64,000 bases of DNA. It comes from Rhodococcus pyridinivorans (GTDB lineage Bacteria > Actinomycetota > Actinomycetes > Mycobacteriales > Mycobacteriaceae). Location of the stretch: contig NZ_FNRX01000002.1 in the NCBI RefSeq assembly GCF_900105195.1, positions 806,001-870,000 of the forward strand, given 5' to 3'. The notes below the pieces were generated by a model. The model had not been told where the DNA came from. It saw only the letters and a program-made list of their open reading frames with translations, and did not search any database. Below are positions 55,318 through 64,000 of the stretch, piece by piece (positions within the stretch are counted from its first letter, which is position 1; every line of letters begins with the position of its first letter). A program made the position numbers and the translations under genes.

Positions 55318-56700
55318 TCATCGCTTCGTTGAGGTCTTTTCCGGATACGCGCGGTGAGCGAGACGTGGGCATGTTTGTGTGGTCAGGTGCGGGCAATGGT
55401 GCGGTGCGGTGAGGGTGAACTGCTCGAAGGCGTCGTCGAGTTCGAGGTGGATTGCGTTGTTCGCGATTACGACGCGGTGGGCGTCGAGACCGAGCAGTCG
55501 GGCGACGACGAAGGTTGCGCTCAAGGTTGCGACGTTTCTGGTGATCCCGAGTGGGAGGAGGGATCCGGTGTCGGTGAGGGCTTCGTGTTCGCCGGCTCTG
55601 AGGACGAGTCTGGCGTCGGGGTGCACTCCGTGGGCTGCCACGGACACGGCGATGTTGTCACGGTCGTCGGAGCCCACGGCGGCAAGGCATCGGGCCCGGT
55701 CGAGGCGGGCGCGTTCGAGGAGGGTTCTGTCGGTACCGTGCCCGACGATGGTGGGAATGTTCAGCGCTCGGGCCAGGCGCAGATTGCGGGCTCGATCGTC
55801 GCGTTCGATGGCGACGACGGGGATGCCGAGTTTGCGGAGTTCGAGGCACAACCGGAGACCGACCTGTCCCAATCCGACGACGATGACGTGATTGCGGCGG
55901 GGGAGAACCCGTTGACCGATCAAGCCGATGAGGCTGGTTCCGAGCAGACGTTCGATTATCCCGGCGGTGAACATGGCGGTGAACACGATCGCCGCCAACA
56001 TCGCCAGAGCCGCGAACACGTCATAGGTGTGGTCGCCGTGTGAGGCCGGTGCGGGACCGACGGTGGCGACGACCTGGACTGCTTCTTTGAGGGACTCGAC
56101 CCAGTGGTGGCCTTTGCCGACAGTGAGCCATATCCAATCGATCAGGAGGATGGCGAGCAGTCCGATAAGGCCGGTGAGCAGCATGCGGGTGCCGGCGTCG
56201 TGGGATCGCAGTGTGCCTACGGAGTGGACGAATCGGCGGCGAATTCTGCTGGTGCGGCTGTGGGGTAGCGGCTGCCAGGTCGGTTGGTCACCGTGGGCCG
56301 ATTGCCGGAGGACGCGTGTGGTGCCATCGGGCGCGGTGTGCGCGGCGTCGATCGTGGCAGCGATGCACGGGCCGGCCAGGGACGGTGTCGCGAGGTCTGC
56401 GGGGGAGGTGACCTGACAGTGGGGAATCAATTGGGTGAGTTGGTTGGCGATGGTGCGATCGAAGACGGTCACGACCATCGGTGTGTGGGGACTGATGTGG
56501 GCGATGGCGAGGGCATAACGGACGGCGACCGCGTCGTCGTGGGTGACGACGGCGACCCCGGCCGGGTCGTGCTGGGTGATCTGCAGAAGTTCCGGGTCGT
56601 CGGGTGCATCGAGGTGGAGAACATCGAAGTGGCGTTGGGTGAGTGACGCGCACACGAGCCGGGCAACATTCGACGCGCCGATGACAACGAAGGGGGACAT
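55318..56700 (-). CDS. Two-TM channel-like protein with two TrkA-N domains
   Basis: A 460-residue protein. An N-terminal nucleotide-binding domain opens with SPFVVIGASNVARLVCASL, two membrane segments follow (MLLTGLIGLLAILLIDWIWL and FAALAMLAAIVFTAMFTAG), and a second Rossmann domain (HVIVVGLGQVGLRLCLELRK) ends the chain. The loop between the membrane segments reads VVATVGPA where potassium channels have TVGYG, so the selectivity filter is degenerate. It may be a channel-like regulator rather than a potassium channel. The ATG at 56700 follows GGAG. Confidence 0.8.
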   Translation of the reverse strand: MSPFVVIGASNVARLVCASLTQRHFDVLHLDAPDDPELLQITQHDPAGVAVVTHDDAVAVRYALAIAHISPHTPMVVTVFDRTIANQLTQLIPHCQVTSPADLATPSLAGPCIAATIDAAHTAPDGTTRVLRQSAHGDQPTWQPLPHSRTSRIRRRFVHSVGTLRSHDAGTRMLLTGLIGLLAILLIDWIWLTVGKGHHWVESLKEAVQVVATVGPAPASHGDHTYDVFAALAMLAAIVFTAMFTAGIIERLLGTSLIGLIGQRVLPRRNHVIVVGLGQVGLRLCLELRKLGIPVVAIERDDRARNLRLARALNIPTIVGHGTDRTLLERARLDRARCLAAVGSDDRDNIAVSVAAHGVHPDARLVLRAGEHEALTDTGSLLPLGITRNVATLSATFVVARLLGLDAHRVVIANNAIHLELDDAFEQFTLTAPHHCPHLTTQTCPRLAHRAYPEKTSTKR

Positions 56701-56714
56701 CGGGCCGACTCCGA

Positions 56715-57476
56715 TCACCGCACAGGTGCAGGGAACGAGGTGTAGGCAGTGAAGATGCCACCGGAGCTGATATCGGATGTTGGGTCGATCAGCTCCGGCA
56801 GCACCGCTTCGAGGCGTATCGGGGCAGCAGCGGTGACACTTGTCTCCGGATTCGGGGTGGGTACCAGACGAATATTGTTGATCCGCAAGAGGTTACTGCC
56901 GAGTTCACGTCCGGCGGCGAGAGCGAAGGATTCGATTGCGCCGTCCATGGAGTCTCGCGCCGGTCCTCGATCGGTGTCGGTGATTCTGCGGAGCGTGTCC
57001 AGGCCGGTGACGGTGACGATCGATCCGATGCCGCCGGTGCGGTGGAGGGATACTGCAGCACGTCTGGTCGTGTGGAACAACAACGCCATGTGGTCGTAGG
57101 TGAACCGGCCCCAGTCGGCGGGGCGGATCTTGCTCAGCGAGTGGCATGCGGTTTCCGGGCCGGGTAGCCATGCGGTGTGCACGAGCGCGTCGATGCCGCC
57201 ATGTCGTCGCTCGAGGTGGGTGAACATGTTGTCGACGTCGGATTCGAGGGTCAGATCGGCCGCGACCGGATGAGCGATCCCGTCGTCATCGGCGACTCGG
57301 CCGGCGAGGTGCTCGGCAGCATCGAGGGTGAAGCTGTGCGTGAACACGTGGTGTCCGGCTGCTGCCAACGTTCGGGCCACGTGGGCACCTTCGTTCTGTT
57401 CGACGCCGGTGACCAGGACACGCAGTGAGGTGGTGGGTAGAGCCAACGGGTGCAGCGACGGTTCGGCGATGCTCAT
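56715..57476 (-). CDS. Short-chain dehydrogenase-like protein without catalytic residues
   Basis: A 253-residue Rossmann-fold protein with the cofactor strand LRVLVTGVEQNEGAHVARTL and the later IDALVHTAWLPGPE segment. The Ser-Tyr-xxx-Lys centre of SDR enzymes is missing: the region reads IVTVTGLDTLRRITDTDRGP then ARDSMDGAIESFALAAG. It is therefore probably not a usual oxidoreductase. The gene ends 14 bp before the start of the channel-like gene on the same strand, so the pair may be cotranscribed. Confidence 0.75.
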   Translation of the reverse strand: MSIAEPSLHPLALPTTSLRVLVTGVEQNEGAHVARTLAAAGHHVFTHSFTLDAAEHLAGRVADDDGIAHPVAADLTLESDVDNMFTHLERRHGGIDALVHTAWLPGPETACHSLSKIRPADWGRFTYDHMALLFHTTRRAAVSLHRTGGIGSIVTVTGLDTLRRITDTDRGPARDSMDGAIESFALAAGRELGSNLLRINNIRLVPTPNPETSVTAAAPIRLEAVLPELIDPTSDISSGGIFTAYTSFPAPVR

Positions 57477-57657
57477 CTGGACTCGTTTCGAGGGTGCCGG
57501 GGGCGCGGGGGGAGGAGTTCCGCGCCCCCGGGAATCGGGGTGGGATGGATGTCTGTCGAGGTCCACGGCCGTGGGATCCTGCGCGGACGAATCGGCGGCT
57601 TGCCGAAGGGGGCGGGGCGTCGGCGACCGGGGACCGGGGACCGGTGCGTGAGCGTGC

Positions 57658-58977
57658 TCAGTGAGAGGTCGGTGACAGCTGTTCCTGTCCGGAGGTTTCG
57701 TCGTTGTCGGACAGGTCCTGCCGGTAGGTCTCGCGCATGGCGATCACGCAGACGACGGAGACGGCGCACATTGCGACCATGAACAGCGCCACGGCGACGT
57801 ACGAGCCGGTGCGATCGAGCAGGTAGGTGGCGACGATCGGTGCGGGAGCGCTCGAGGCGAGGGTGCCGATCGTGTAGCCGAAGGAGATTCCGGTGTAGCG
57901 GATGCGGGTGTCGAAGGCTTCGGCGAAGAAGGCTGCGAGGGGACCGTAGGAGGTGGCGAAGGCGAGGCAGAACACCACGAACCCGATCATCGCCAGCGCG
58001 AAGGATCCGGAGTTGACCAGCCAGAACCAGGGGAAGGTGAACAGCAGCATGGCGAGAACCCCGGCGAGGAAGACCGGCTTTCGGCCGTAGGCGTCCGACA
58101 GCTTGCCGAACAACGGTAGTGCGACGAACGTGACCGCCATGGCGACGAGGACGAGTGTCAGCATCTGGTTTCGGGTGTAGCCGACCTGCGTGACGCCGTA
58201 GCTGAGGCCGAATACCGTAGTGCCGTAGAAGGTGACGCCGATGGCGAAGTAGGCACCACAGGTCAGGAGGACCTGCTTGGGGTAGTGGCGAAGGACCACC
58301 CCGATGGGCAGCTTCTCCAACTGTGCGTTCTTCTTGACGCGGTCGAAGTTCGGGCTTTCGCCGACATGCAGTCGGACGAACAGGCCGATCGCGACGAATG
58401 CGCCGCCGATCAAGAAGGGAATGCGCCATCCCCAGGATTCGAACGCTTCGGGAGACAGTCCGGCCATCAACAGGAAGACCGTGTTACCGAGCATCAGTCC
58501 TGCCGGCACGCCCATCTGCACCCAGCTGCCGTAGTAGCCGCGTTTGTCGGCGGGAGCGTGTTCGACGGCCATGAGGATCGCCCCGCCGATCTCACCGCCG
58601 AGTGCGAGACCCTGCACGAAACGCAAGGTGACGAGGATGATCGGTGCGGCGACGCCGATGGTCTCGTAGCTCGGGAGTAGCCCGACTCCGAGAGTGGTCA
58701 AGCCCATGATGGTCAAGGTGATCACGAGCATGGACTTGCGTCCGATCCGGTCACCGAAGTGACCGAACACCACTCCGCCGAGCGGGCGCGCCACGAAGGC
58801 GGCGGAGAACGTGGCAAAGGCGAGCAGAGTGCCGATCAGAGAGTCGAACTCGGGGAAGAAGATCTTGTTGAAGACGAGTCCGGCTGCGGTGCCGTAGATG
58901 AAGAAGTCGTACCATTCGACTGTTGTGCCGACACCGCTGGCAAATCCTACTTTCGATGTTTGGGACATTTTTGGCAT
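57658..58977 (-). CDS. MFS transporter, metabolite:H+ symporter type
   Basis: A 439-residue, 12-helix transporter. The MHS signature is visible: FASGVGTTVEWYDFFIYGTA in helix 1, GHFGDRIGRKSMLVITLTIM between helices 2 and 3, and RFVQGLALGGEIGGAILMAV in helix 4. It imports small organic acids, betaines or sugars acids with protons. The ATG at 58977 has GGAGG upstream; a longer frame is rejected. The two-component genes lie 121 bp upstream, and a GH88-like enzyme is further upstream, so the substrate may be a carboxylated compound used by that operon. Confidence 0.92.
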   Translation of the reverse strand: MPKMSQTSKVGFASGVGTTVEWYDFFIYGTAAGLVFNKIFFPEFDSLIGTLLAFATFSAAFVARPLGGVVFGHFGDRIGRKSMLVITLTIMGLTTLGVGLLPSYETIGVAAPIILVTLRFVQGLALGGEIGGAILMAVEHAPADKRGYYGSWVQMGVPAGLMLGNTVFLLMAGLSPEAFESWGWRIPFLIGGAFVAIGLFVRLHVGESPNFDRVKKNAQLEKLPIGVVLRHYPKQVLLTCGAYFAIGVTFYGTTVFGLSYGVTQVGYTRNQMLTLVLVAMAVTFVALPLFGKLSDAYGRKPVFLAGVLAMLLFTFPWFWLVNSGSFALAMIGFVVFCLAFATSYGPLAAFFAEAFDTRIRYTGISFGYTIGTLASSAPAPIVATYLLDRTGSYVAVALFMVAMCAVSVVCVIAMRETYRQDLSDNDETSGQEQLSPTSH

Positions 58978-59098
58978 GTGGGGCCTCCGTTGCCGCGAGC
59001 GCGAGATGATTTCTGCGGCTCGAATATATGGGTGATCCAGAACACACAACATCTCCATGTGGAGAGGTGGAGTGCGCTCCGGGGAAAACGAATTCGGT

Positions 59099-59737
59099 TC
59101 AGAGCAAGCGAAGTTCGTGAGCGCGTGCAATGGCTTCGACGCGATTGCGCGCGTTCAGTTTCTGCATGGCACTCTGCAGATAGGTCTTCACGGTGTTGCG
59201 GGTGAGAGACAGTTCCTGAGCGATTTCGGGATTGCTGTGACCCATGGCCGCAAAACGCAGCACTTCGTACTCGCGCCGGGTCAGGCCGGCCCGGTACAGC
59301 GCCTCGGAGGTCACGACTTTTCGTGGTCCCGTCAACCTCGGGTCGACCACCCGGATTCCGCTGGACACACGGTGAATGGCTGTGGCGAAGTCCTGTCCGC
59401 TGATGTCCTTGACGAGGCAGCCGTCGGCGCCTGCTTCCATCAGCAGATCGATGGCACCGTGATCGGCGAACGCGGTGAACAGCAGTATCCGCGCGTGCGG
59501 CGCGGCTCGACGAAGACGCGTAATCAGTTCCGGTGCAGGGATATCGGGGAGCCGAAGATCGAGGAGGATGACGTCGACGGGCAGGGTGCGGGCCAATTCG
59601 ACCGCGGCAGAGCCGGTCAGTGCACCTCCTACGACTTCGAGGTCGGTGTCCTCGCGGGCGAGTAGTTCCACGCCGCCACGCACGATCGGATGATCGTCGA
59701 CGACGAGGATGCGGATGGTCTTCGGTGGCGCGGTCAT
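59099..59737 (-). CDS. NarL/FixJ-type response regulator
   Basis: A 212-residue regulator. The receiver (IRILVVDDHPIVRGGVELLA) has its phosphoacceptor aspartate in VILLDLRLPD, and the LuxR-type helix-turn-helix is LTRREYEVLRFAAMGHSNPE, EIAQELSLTRNTVKTYLQS. It overlaps the histidine kinase stop by 4 bp. It probably controls the transporter gene downstream and possibly its own operon. Confidence 0.93.
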   Translation of the reverse strand: MTAPPKTIRILVVDDHPIVRGGVELLAREDTDLEVVGGALTGSAAVELARTLPVDVILLDLRLPDIPAPELITRLRRAAPHARILLFTAFADHGAIDLLMEAGADGCLVKDISGQDFATAIHRVSSGIRVVDPRLTGPRKVVTSEALYRAGLTRREYEVLRFAAMGHSNPEIAQELSLTRNTVKTYLQSAMQKLNARNRVEAIARAHELRLL

Positions 59738-60915
59738 GTGCTCGGTCCCTCCAGAGCGTCTACCCAGCCGCGCACGGTGGTGCCGCTTTCGTCGTCGCTG
59801 ACCACCGACATGCCGCCCCCGAGCCGCTCGAGGCGCCCTGCAGCCAATCCGAGCCCCAGCTGGCTTCCTCGCATCGGATCGTCGGTGCCGTCGACGCCCC
59901 GGCCGTCGTCGCTGATGACGACCGTCACCTTGCCCGACCGCGCCGACAAGCTGACCACCACAGTGGACGCGTCGGCGTGTTTCTCCACGTTGACCAGCGC
60001 TTCGCGAACAAGGCGTTGGAGTGCCTCGACGCGGCTGACATCGAGGTCGGGGGATTCGGTCAGTGGCACGAAACGGGCCGGGATACCGGTCCGGAGGGTG
60101 AATGCCTGGCAGTCCTCCTCGATGCCGACCGGAAGATTCCGTTCGGGGGGCCGCGCGGTGAGGTCGGTCAGCGATCTGCGGATGGAAGCATTGACGGCGT
60201 GTACCTGTTCGGTGATCTCCTGCAGGCGATCGTGGATCGCCTGCGCGTCAGCGAGGGCGCGCAGGCTCTGCAGTTCGGCACCGATCCGGAAAAGGACCGG
60301 GCTCACGGAATCGTGTAGGGCTTCGGCGAGTCGTTTCCGTTCGGCTTCGAGGGCGAGTTCTGTCTGGGTGGCGGCCCTTTGGGCGCTGAGGAGAGTGACG
60401 GCGGCCGTTTCGGCGATTGACTGGATCTCTGCGATGACTCGATCACCGAAGGACGAATATTCGCGGGTGCCGACGTACATGGCGCCGAGTACATGACCTT
60501 CATAAGCCATGGGCACGGCAAGCATTCCTCGCAGTGACTCCTGTTCGACGAGCGCGTCGAAGTCGTGGGTGATTCCGGGATCGGACAGATAGTCCCGTAC
60601 CCAGACGGGTTGTTGGAGCATGATGCTCTTGCCGCCGAGCCCGATCCCTTCCGGCACCACCAGTCGGTGCAGAGCGTTGCTCTTCGTGCCCTGCCAACTG
60701 CGGTGAACCATCACCCCATCGACCTCGACGCGCCCGATGAGCGACATGTCGAAGTCGCCGATCTCCCGGATCCGCTGGCCTGCTGTGGTCATCGCCGACG
60801 CTTCGTCGGTCAGAACCAGCAGCTCGGCGCGCGAAAGTGCGAGATTGTCGAGGATCGACGGTTTGAGGTCCGAGTGGGTGAACTCGTGAGCTGCAGTAGG
60901 TGTATTTTCCGACAC
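59734..60915 (-). CDS. GAF-domain sensor histidine kinase
   Basis: A 393-residue cytoplasmic kinase. A GAF-like sensor (LVVPEGIGLGGKSIMLQQPV, LRGMLAVPMAYEGHVLGAMY) is followed by a HisKA_3 helix with the phosphoaccepting histidine in LAEALHDSVSPVLFRIG and an ATPase domain (VVISDDGRGVDGTDD). No membrane segment is visible. A GTG at 60915 with AGGAAA upstream is preferred; an ATG at 60960 has no clear ribosome site. It is translationally coupled to the response regulator gene. The effector is likely an intracellular small molecule. Confidence 0.9.
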   Translation of the reverse strand: MSENTPTAAHEFTHSDLKPSILDNLALSRAELLVLTDEASAMTTAGQRIREIGDFDMSLIGRVEVDGVMVHRSWQGTKSNALHRLVVPEGIGLGGKSIMLQQPVWVRDYLSDPGITHDFDALVEQESLRGMLAVPMAYEGHVLGAMYVGTREYSSFGDRVIAEIQSIAETAAVTLLSAQRAATQTELALEAERKRLAEALHDSVSPVLFRIGAELQSLRALADAQAIHDRLQEITEQVHAVNASIRRSLTDLTARPPERNLPVGIEEDCQAFTLRTGIPARFVPLTESPDLDVSRVEALQRLVREALVNVEKHADASTVVVSLSARSGKVTVVISDDGRGVDGTDDPMRGSQLGLGLAAGRLERLGGGMSVVSDDESGTTVRGWVDALEGPST

Positions 60916-60970
60916 CGGCTTTCCTCGATCTTCTTTCCGGGGTCTCGGGTGACCCGTCATGGTGGTTCGG

Positions 60971-62095
60971 TCACAACTTCAGCGTATCGGACCGGTTGTT
61001 CAGGTTGATCAGGCACTCGAGCAAGAAGTAGTCGCCCCAGATCAGTTCGTTTCGGGTCGCGAAGTCGCGGCGTTTGTCGAAGCAACCGTCCATCAGGATC
61101 CCGGCCGGTCTGCTGTCGTGTGGTCCGGTGGGGGTGAGGTGATCGAGGAGTGCCTCGACGTGGGCGACGGCCCGGTCCCGGAAGTCGGTCCGCTCAGGGA
61201 CGAGCCGATCGAGCTTGAGCAGCGCGGCAGCGGCGATGGCCGTGGCGGAGGTGTCGATCGGTACGTCCGGACCGGTGCCGGCGTCGAAGTCCCAGGACAC
61301 GACGCCGCCGTTCGGTGTGCGGTCGAGCCACCATTCGGCCAGTCGGACGGCGGTCGGCAGGAAGGACGGCGATGCCCACTGCGCAGCCTGGGCGTATGCC
61401 ACCATCGCCCACGCCTGTGCCCGGCCCCAGGTACTGTCGGCGTTCATGCCCTTGTGGGTGTAGCGATCCAGCAGTGCACCATTGGATGTGTCGAATCGTG
61501 CCGACTGGCAGACCGAGCCATCGGTGCGGATGCACAGTTCGATGTGCCGCTGCGCGTGGCGGATCGCGGCGTCGAGGAAGCGTGGGTCGCCGGTATGTGC
61601 CGAGGCCCACGACAGCAGCGCGACAGTGCCCGGGACGGCGTCGATGTTCGCGGCGCCTTCTCCGACCGCCTCTGCTTCTTCTGCTTCTGCTCCGAGTGGG
61701 ATGATGCCGGCGCGATCGTTGAAGCTGGTGAGCAGGCCGTGGGCACCTGCCAGAGCGGTCTGCGCCGCGTCGTTGCTTCCGGTGACGAGGTGGTTGACTG
61801 CGGCCCCGTACCAGAAGAGGAAACCGCGGAATGCGGTGTCGGAATTCTGCCGGGGCAGGATCTGCGCGGTGATGTCGTCGGCGAGGTGCGCCAGGCGCTT
61901 GTCACCCGAGGCGGCGAAGCCGAGTGCGGCCAGGCCACCCCAGAATCCTCCGGTCCAGTTTCCGTCGGCGGTGGTGGTCCATTCGCCGGATTCGATGTCG
62001 CCGTAGTGCGGGAAGGTGCCGTCGGTCTGCTTGGCGGTCGAGTCGATCCGCTCTAGCATCGCCTCGATCGCCGCGGTGTACCGGGAGTTGGTCAC
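60971..62095 (-). CDS. Glycoside hydrolase family 88-like enzyme
   Basis: A 374-residue (alpha/alpha)6-barrel protein. The block THKGMNADSTWGRAQAWAMV is the hallmark of GH88-type unsaturated uronyl hydrolases, and NWTGGFWGGLAALGFAASGD is a further conserved segment. It lacks a signal peptide, so it acts in the cytoplasm. It removes 4,5-unsaturated uronic acids from oligosaccharides made by lyases; no lyase gene is visible here. Overlap of 4 bp with the alcohol dehydrogenase gene shows a shared operon. Confidence 0.88.
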   Translation of the reverse strand: MTNSRYTAAIEAMLERIDSTAKQTDGTFPHYGDIESGEWTTTADGNWTGGFWGGLAALGFAASGDKRLAHLADDITAQILPRQNSDTAFRGFLFWYGAAVNHLVTGSNDAAQTALAGAHGLLTSFNDRAGIIPLGAEAEEAEAVGEGAANIDAVPGTVALLSWASAHTGDPRFLDAAIRHAQRHIELCIRTDGSVCQSARFDTSNGALLDRYTHKGMNADSTWGRAQAWAMVAYAQAAQWASPSFLPTAVRLAEWWLDRTPNGGVVSWDFDAGTGPDVPIDTSATAIAAAALLKLDRLVPERTDFRDRAVAHVEALLDHLTPTGPHDSRPAGILMDGCFDKRRDFATRNELIWGDYFLLECLINLNNRSDTLKL

Positions 62096-63246
62096 GACCG
62101 GCCTCCGGTGGTGAGGACCGACTTGAGCGTGCGCCCGTCCCGCATATCGGTCATGGCATCGTCCGCCTCGGTGAGCGGGTATTCGGTGACCATCGACGCG
62201 AGATCGAAGTGGGCGGTCAGCCGGGGGAGGGATTCGACGTATTCGAGGTGGTTCTGCGGAGAGAACGCCCAGCTTCCCAGCACCTGCAGCTGCTTTTTGG
62301 TGATGTAGTGGGGGTTGATCGGAGTGGTGCCGTGGTCGGTGTACTGTCCGACGACGAGGTACTTGCCGCCGCGGCGGGCGAGGTCGATGCCTTCGGCTAC
62401 TGCGGTCGGGACGCCGGTGGCCTCGATGACGACGTCGGCGCCGCGCCCGTCCGGTGTGTGCGCGAGGATCCGTTCCAGACGGGCCTCTTGATCGGTCTCG
62501 GTGAAGATGTCGATGTGGATGTCGCCGATGCCGGCGGCCTGCGCGACCTCGAGACGGTTGGCCGGCCCGCCGACGATGATCACTTTCGCTGCGCCGGCGA
62601 GTGTGGCGTACATGGCGCAGGCCAGGCCGACCGGTCCGCTGCCCTGGACCACGACGACATCACCTGTCTGCGGCTTGGCGATATCGTTCACGGCGTGCAC
62701 GGCCGTCGGGCCGGCGCAGCCGAGTGCGATCACCTGCTGCGGGGTCACCGAGGACGGGATGCGGATGATCGTCGAGCCGGGCTGGAGGTAGATCTGTTCG
62801 GACCACCCACCCGACAGATGGGGCCAGTCGGCCGACGACTGGTTGATGCCGTACACCTTGCGGGTCTCGCACAGCGACGGTTCGTGCTGGTCCTGGCAGT
62901 AGTAGCAGTGCCCGCACGGGATGTTGGACGCCCATGAGATCGCGTCCCCGACGTGCAGTTGCTCGCCCCGGGCATCGGTGGTGACTCCCTCGCCGAGGGC
63001 GTGTACGCGACCGACCGCCTCGTGTCCGAGGATGAGCGGTACCGGAATGGGCAGGCGACCTTGCTGCAGGTGGATGTCGGTTCCACAGATTCCCGCGTGC
63101 GTGACGTCGACGACGACCGCGCCGGCATCGGGGGTCACGCGCGGAAACGTCCTCGCGGTCATGGTCTGTCCGAAGCCTTCGAGCACCATCGCGGTGGCGG
63201 TGCCGGTGGTCGGGCTCGTCGGGTCCGTCTGCATCGCATTACTCAT
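62092..63246 (-). CDS. Zinc-dependent alcohol dehydrogenase (MDR)
   Basis: A 384-residue medium-chain dehydrogenase. Catalytic zinc ligands are in THAGICGTDIHLQQGRLPIP and ILGHEAVGRVHALGEG; cysteines for a second zinc are in IPCGHCYYCQDQHEPSLCET. The NAD domain contains VVVQGSGPVGLACAMYATLA. It would oxidise a sugar alcohol, uronate-derived or other secondary alcohol. It overlaps neighbours on both sides by 4 bp. Confidence 0.93.
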   Translation of the reverse strand: MSNAMQTDPTSPTTGTATAMVLEGFGQTMTARTFPRVTPDAGAVVVDVTHAGICGTDIHLQQGRLPIPVPLILGHEAVGRVHALGEGVTTDARGEQLHVGDAISWASNIPCGHCYYCQDQHEPSLCETRKVYGINQSSADWPHLSGGWSEQIYLQPGSTIIRIPSSVTPQQVIALGCAGPTAVHAVNDIAKPQTGDVVVVQGSGPVGLACAMYATLAGAAKVIIVGGPANRLEVAQAAGIGDIHIDIFTETDQEARLERILAHTPDGRGADVVIEATGVPTAVAEGIDLARRGGKYLVVGQYTDHGTTPINPHYITKKQLQVLGSWAFSPQNHLEYVESLPRLTAHFDLASMVTEYPLTEADDAMTDMRDGRTLKSVLTTGGRS

Positions 63247-64000
63247 CGGATCACTCCCTTATTGCGCAAGGTCTGGACATCGGACTCGGAGATACCGAGC
63301 TCATGGAGGATTTCGTCGGCATGTTCACTGACCGCCGGCACCCCACGGTGCACCTGGGCGGGGGTGCGGGACAACGTGACAGGGTTGCCCATCAACCGGG
63401 TGGTGCGCACACCCTCGATCTCGACGTCGACGAGCGTGCCGTTGTGCCGCGTCTGGGGATGATCGAGCGCTTCTTGCAAGGTGAGCAGCGGTGCGCACAG
63501 CAGATCGACCCCGTCGAACAACTCTGCCGCCTCGGCGGTGCTCAACTGTGCGACCAGCGGACGCAGAACCGCGTTGGCGGCCTCTTTGTTCTCTGCCTGG
63601 AGCTGTGGTGTGGCGAACGTCGGCTGGACGGACAGATCGTCGATGTCGAGAGCTTTGCATGCCAGACCCAGAGCGTTCTCGCGGAACAGGCCGAGTACCA
63701 AGAGCAGACCGTCGGTCGTTTCGAAGATGCCGCTGTACCAGTCGCTGACCCAGTTGGTCTCACGCTGGTACGCCAGCAGTGTGGAGCTTTCGAGAGTCTG
63801 CAGGGCCAGTGCTGTATCGAAGAGGTTGACGCTGACCTTCTGGCCGCGGCCGGAGCGCTCGCGTTCGAACAGTGCTGCCAAGATTCCCTGGGCGAGGGCC
63901 ATACCCGAGGCGTAGTCCACGGTCGGTACCGGATGTACGTATGCCGAGATCGACGGGTCGCCGCACGCGCGTGCCATTCCGCTCAGTGCCTGCGCGAGCA
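63243..64000 (-). CDS. Family III CoA-transferase, 3' part only
   Basis: The C-terminal 252 codons of a CaiB/BaiF transferase; the 5' part lies beyond the right edge. Upstream of the first internal ATG the frame continues as LAQALSG, which is the conserved QALSG segment. Further blocks are FERERSGRGQKVSVNLFDTA and LMGNPVTLSRTPAQ. It is the first visible gene of the operon with the alcohol dehydrogenase and the GH88-like enzyme. The substrate is unknown. Confidence 0.9.
   Translation of the reverse strand, partial: LAQALSGMARACGDPSISAYVHPVPTVDYASGMALAQGILAALFERERSGRGQKVSVNLFDTALALQTLESSTLLAYQRETNWVSDWYSGIFETTDGLLLVLGLFRENALGLACKALDIDDLSVQPTFATPQLQAENKEAANAVLRPLVAQLSTAEAAELFDGVDLLCAPLLTLQEALDHPQTRHNGTLVDVEIEGVRTTRLMGNPVTLSRTPAQVHRGVPAVSEHADEILHELGISESDVQTLRNKGVIR

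Noticed and set aside
60959..62056. A 365-codon frame antisense to the GH88-like gene
   Set aside because: Valine/glycine-rich mirror sequence; the GH88 signature is on the other strand.

Overview
The window is high-GC DNA with dense, often 4-bp-overlapping genes and a gene set typical of a Rhodococcus-like actinomycete: many acyl-CoA dehydrogenases, two Baeyer-Villiger monooxygenases, CaiB/BaiF CoA-transferases, and IclR, TetR, LysR and LacI regulators. The genus is inferred from gene content and style; no rRNA or tRNA gene was found to confirm it.

Region 1 (1-26.8 kb) looks like alicyclic, ketone or branched-acid catabolism. A leftward group carries a BVMO, an aldehyde dehydrogenase, a family III CoA-transferase, a YciI-like protein and the start of an alpha/beta hydrolase. 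An IclR gene is divergent from a pair of acyl-CoA dehydrogenases. Next come an Fe-dependent alcohol dehydrogenase with an MmsA-type dehydrogenase and a divergent LysR, a tandem-domain TetR protein, a second BVMO, and a rightward operon: crotonase, two acyl-CoA dehydrogenases, an AliA-like acyl-CoA synthetase and an SMP-30-like lactonase.

Region 2 (26.5-36 kb) starts with a second, almost identical yciI copy beside an AcoR/MimR-type AAA+ regulator that lacks the sigma54-contacting GAFTGA loop. A shared TGTCC-N6-GC-N-ACA element precedes both yciI copies and the regulator gene. A GH5-like lipoprotein, a frameshifted SRPBCC/periplasmic-binding-protein fusion with its ArsR gene, and thiC behind a TPP riboswitch follow.

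Region 3 (36.2-51.3 kb) is the most interesting part. It contains a counterpart for each of the five enzyme types of the pyridine pathway described in Arthrobacter sp. 68b: an LLM flavin monooxygenase, a flavin reductase, an aldehyde dehydrogenase, an amidohydrolase and a succinate-semialdehyde dehydrogenase. These are interleaved with a complete PRPP/ribose module: a NAMPT-like phosphoribosyltransferase (nadV), PRPP synthetase (prs), ribokinase, and a HAD phosphatase, plus a LacI regulator. Four copies of a TAGAAACGTTTCTA-like operator lie before the three transcription units. I propose a PRPP-dependent, ribotide-activated ring-cleavage pathway, or at least co-regulated PRPP/NAD supply for pyridine catabolism.

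Region 4 (51.3-64 kb) holds an FdhF/YdeP-like molybdopterin oxidoreductase with FdhD and a MoaD-like protein, a two-TM channel-like protein with two nucleotide-binding domains, an SDR-like protein without the usual catalytic residues, an MHS-type transporter, a two-component system, and an operon of GH88-like hydrolase, zinc alcohol dehydrogenase and CoA-transferase running off the right edge.
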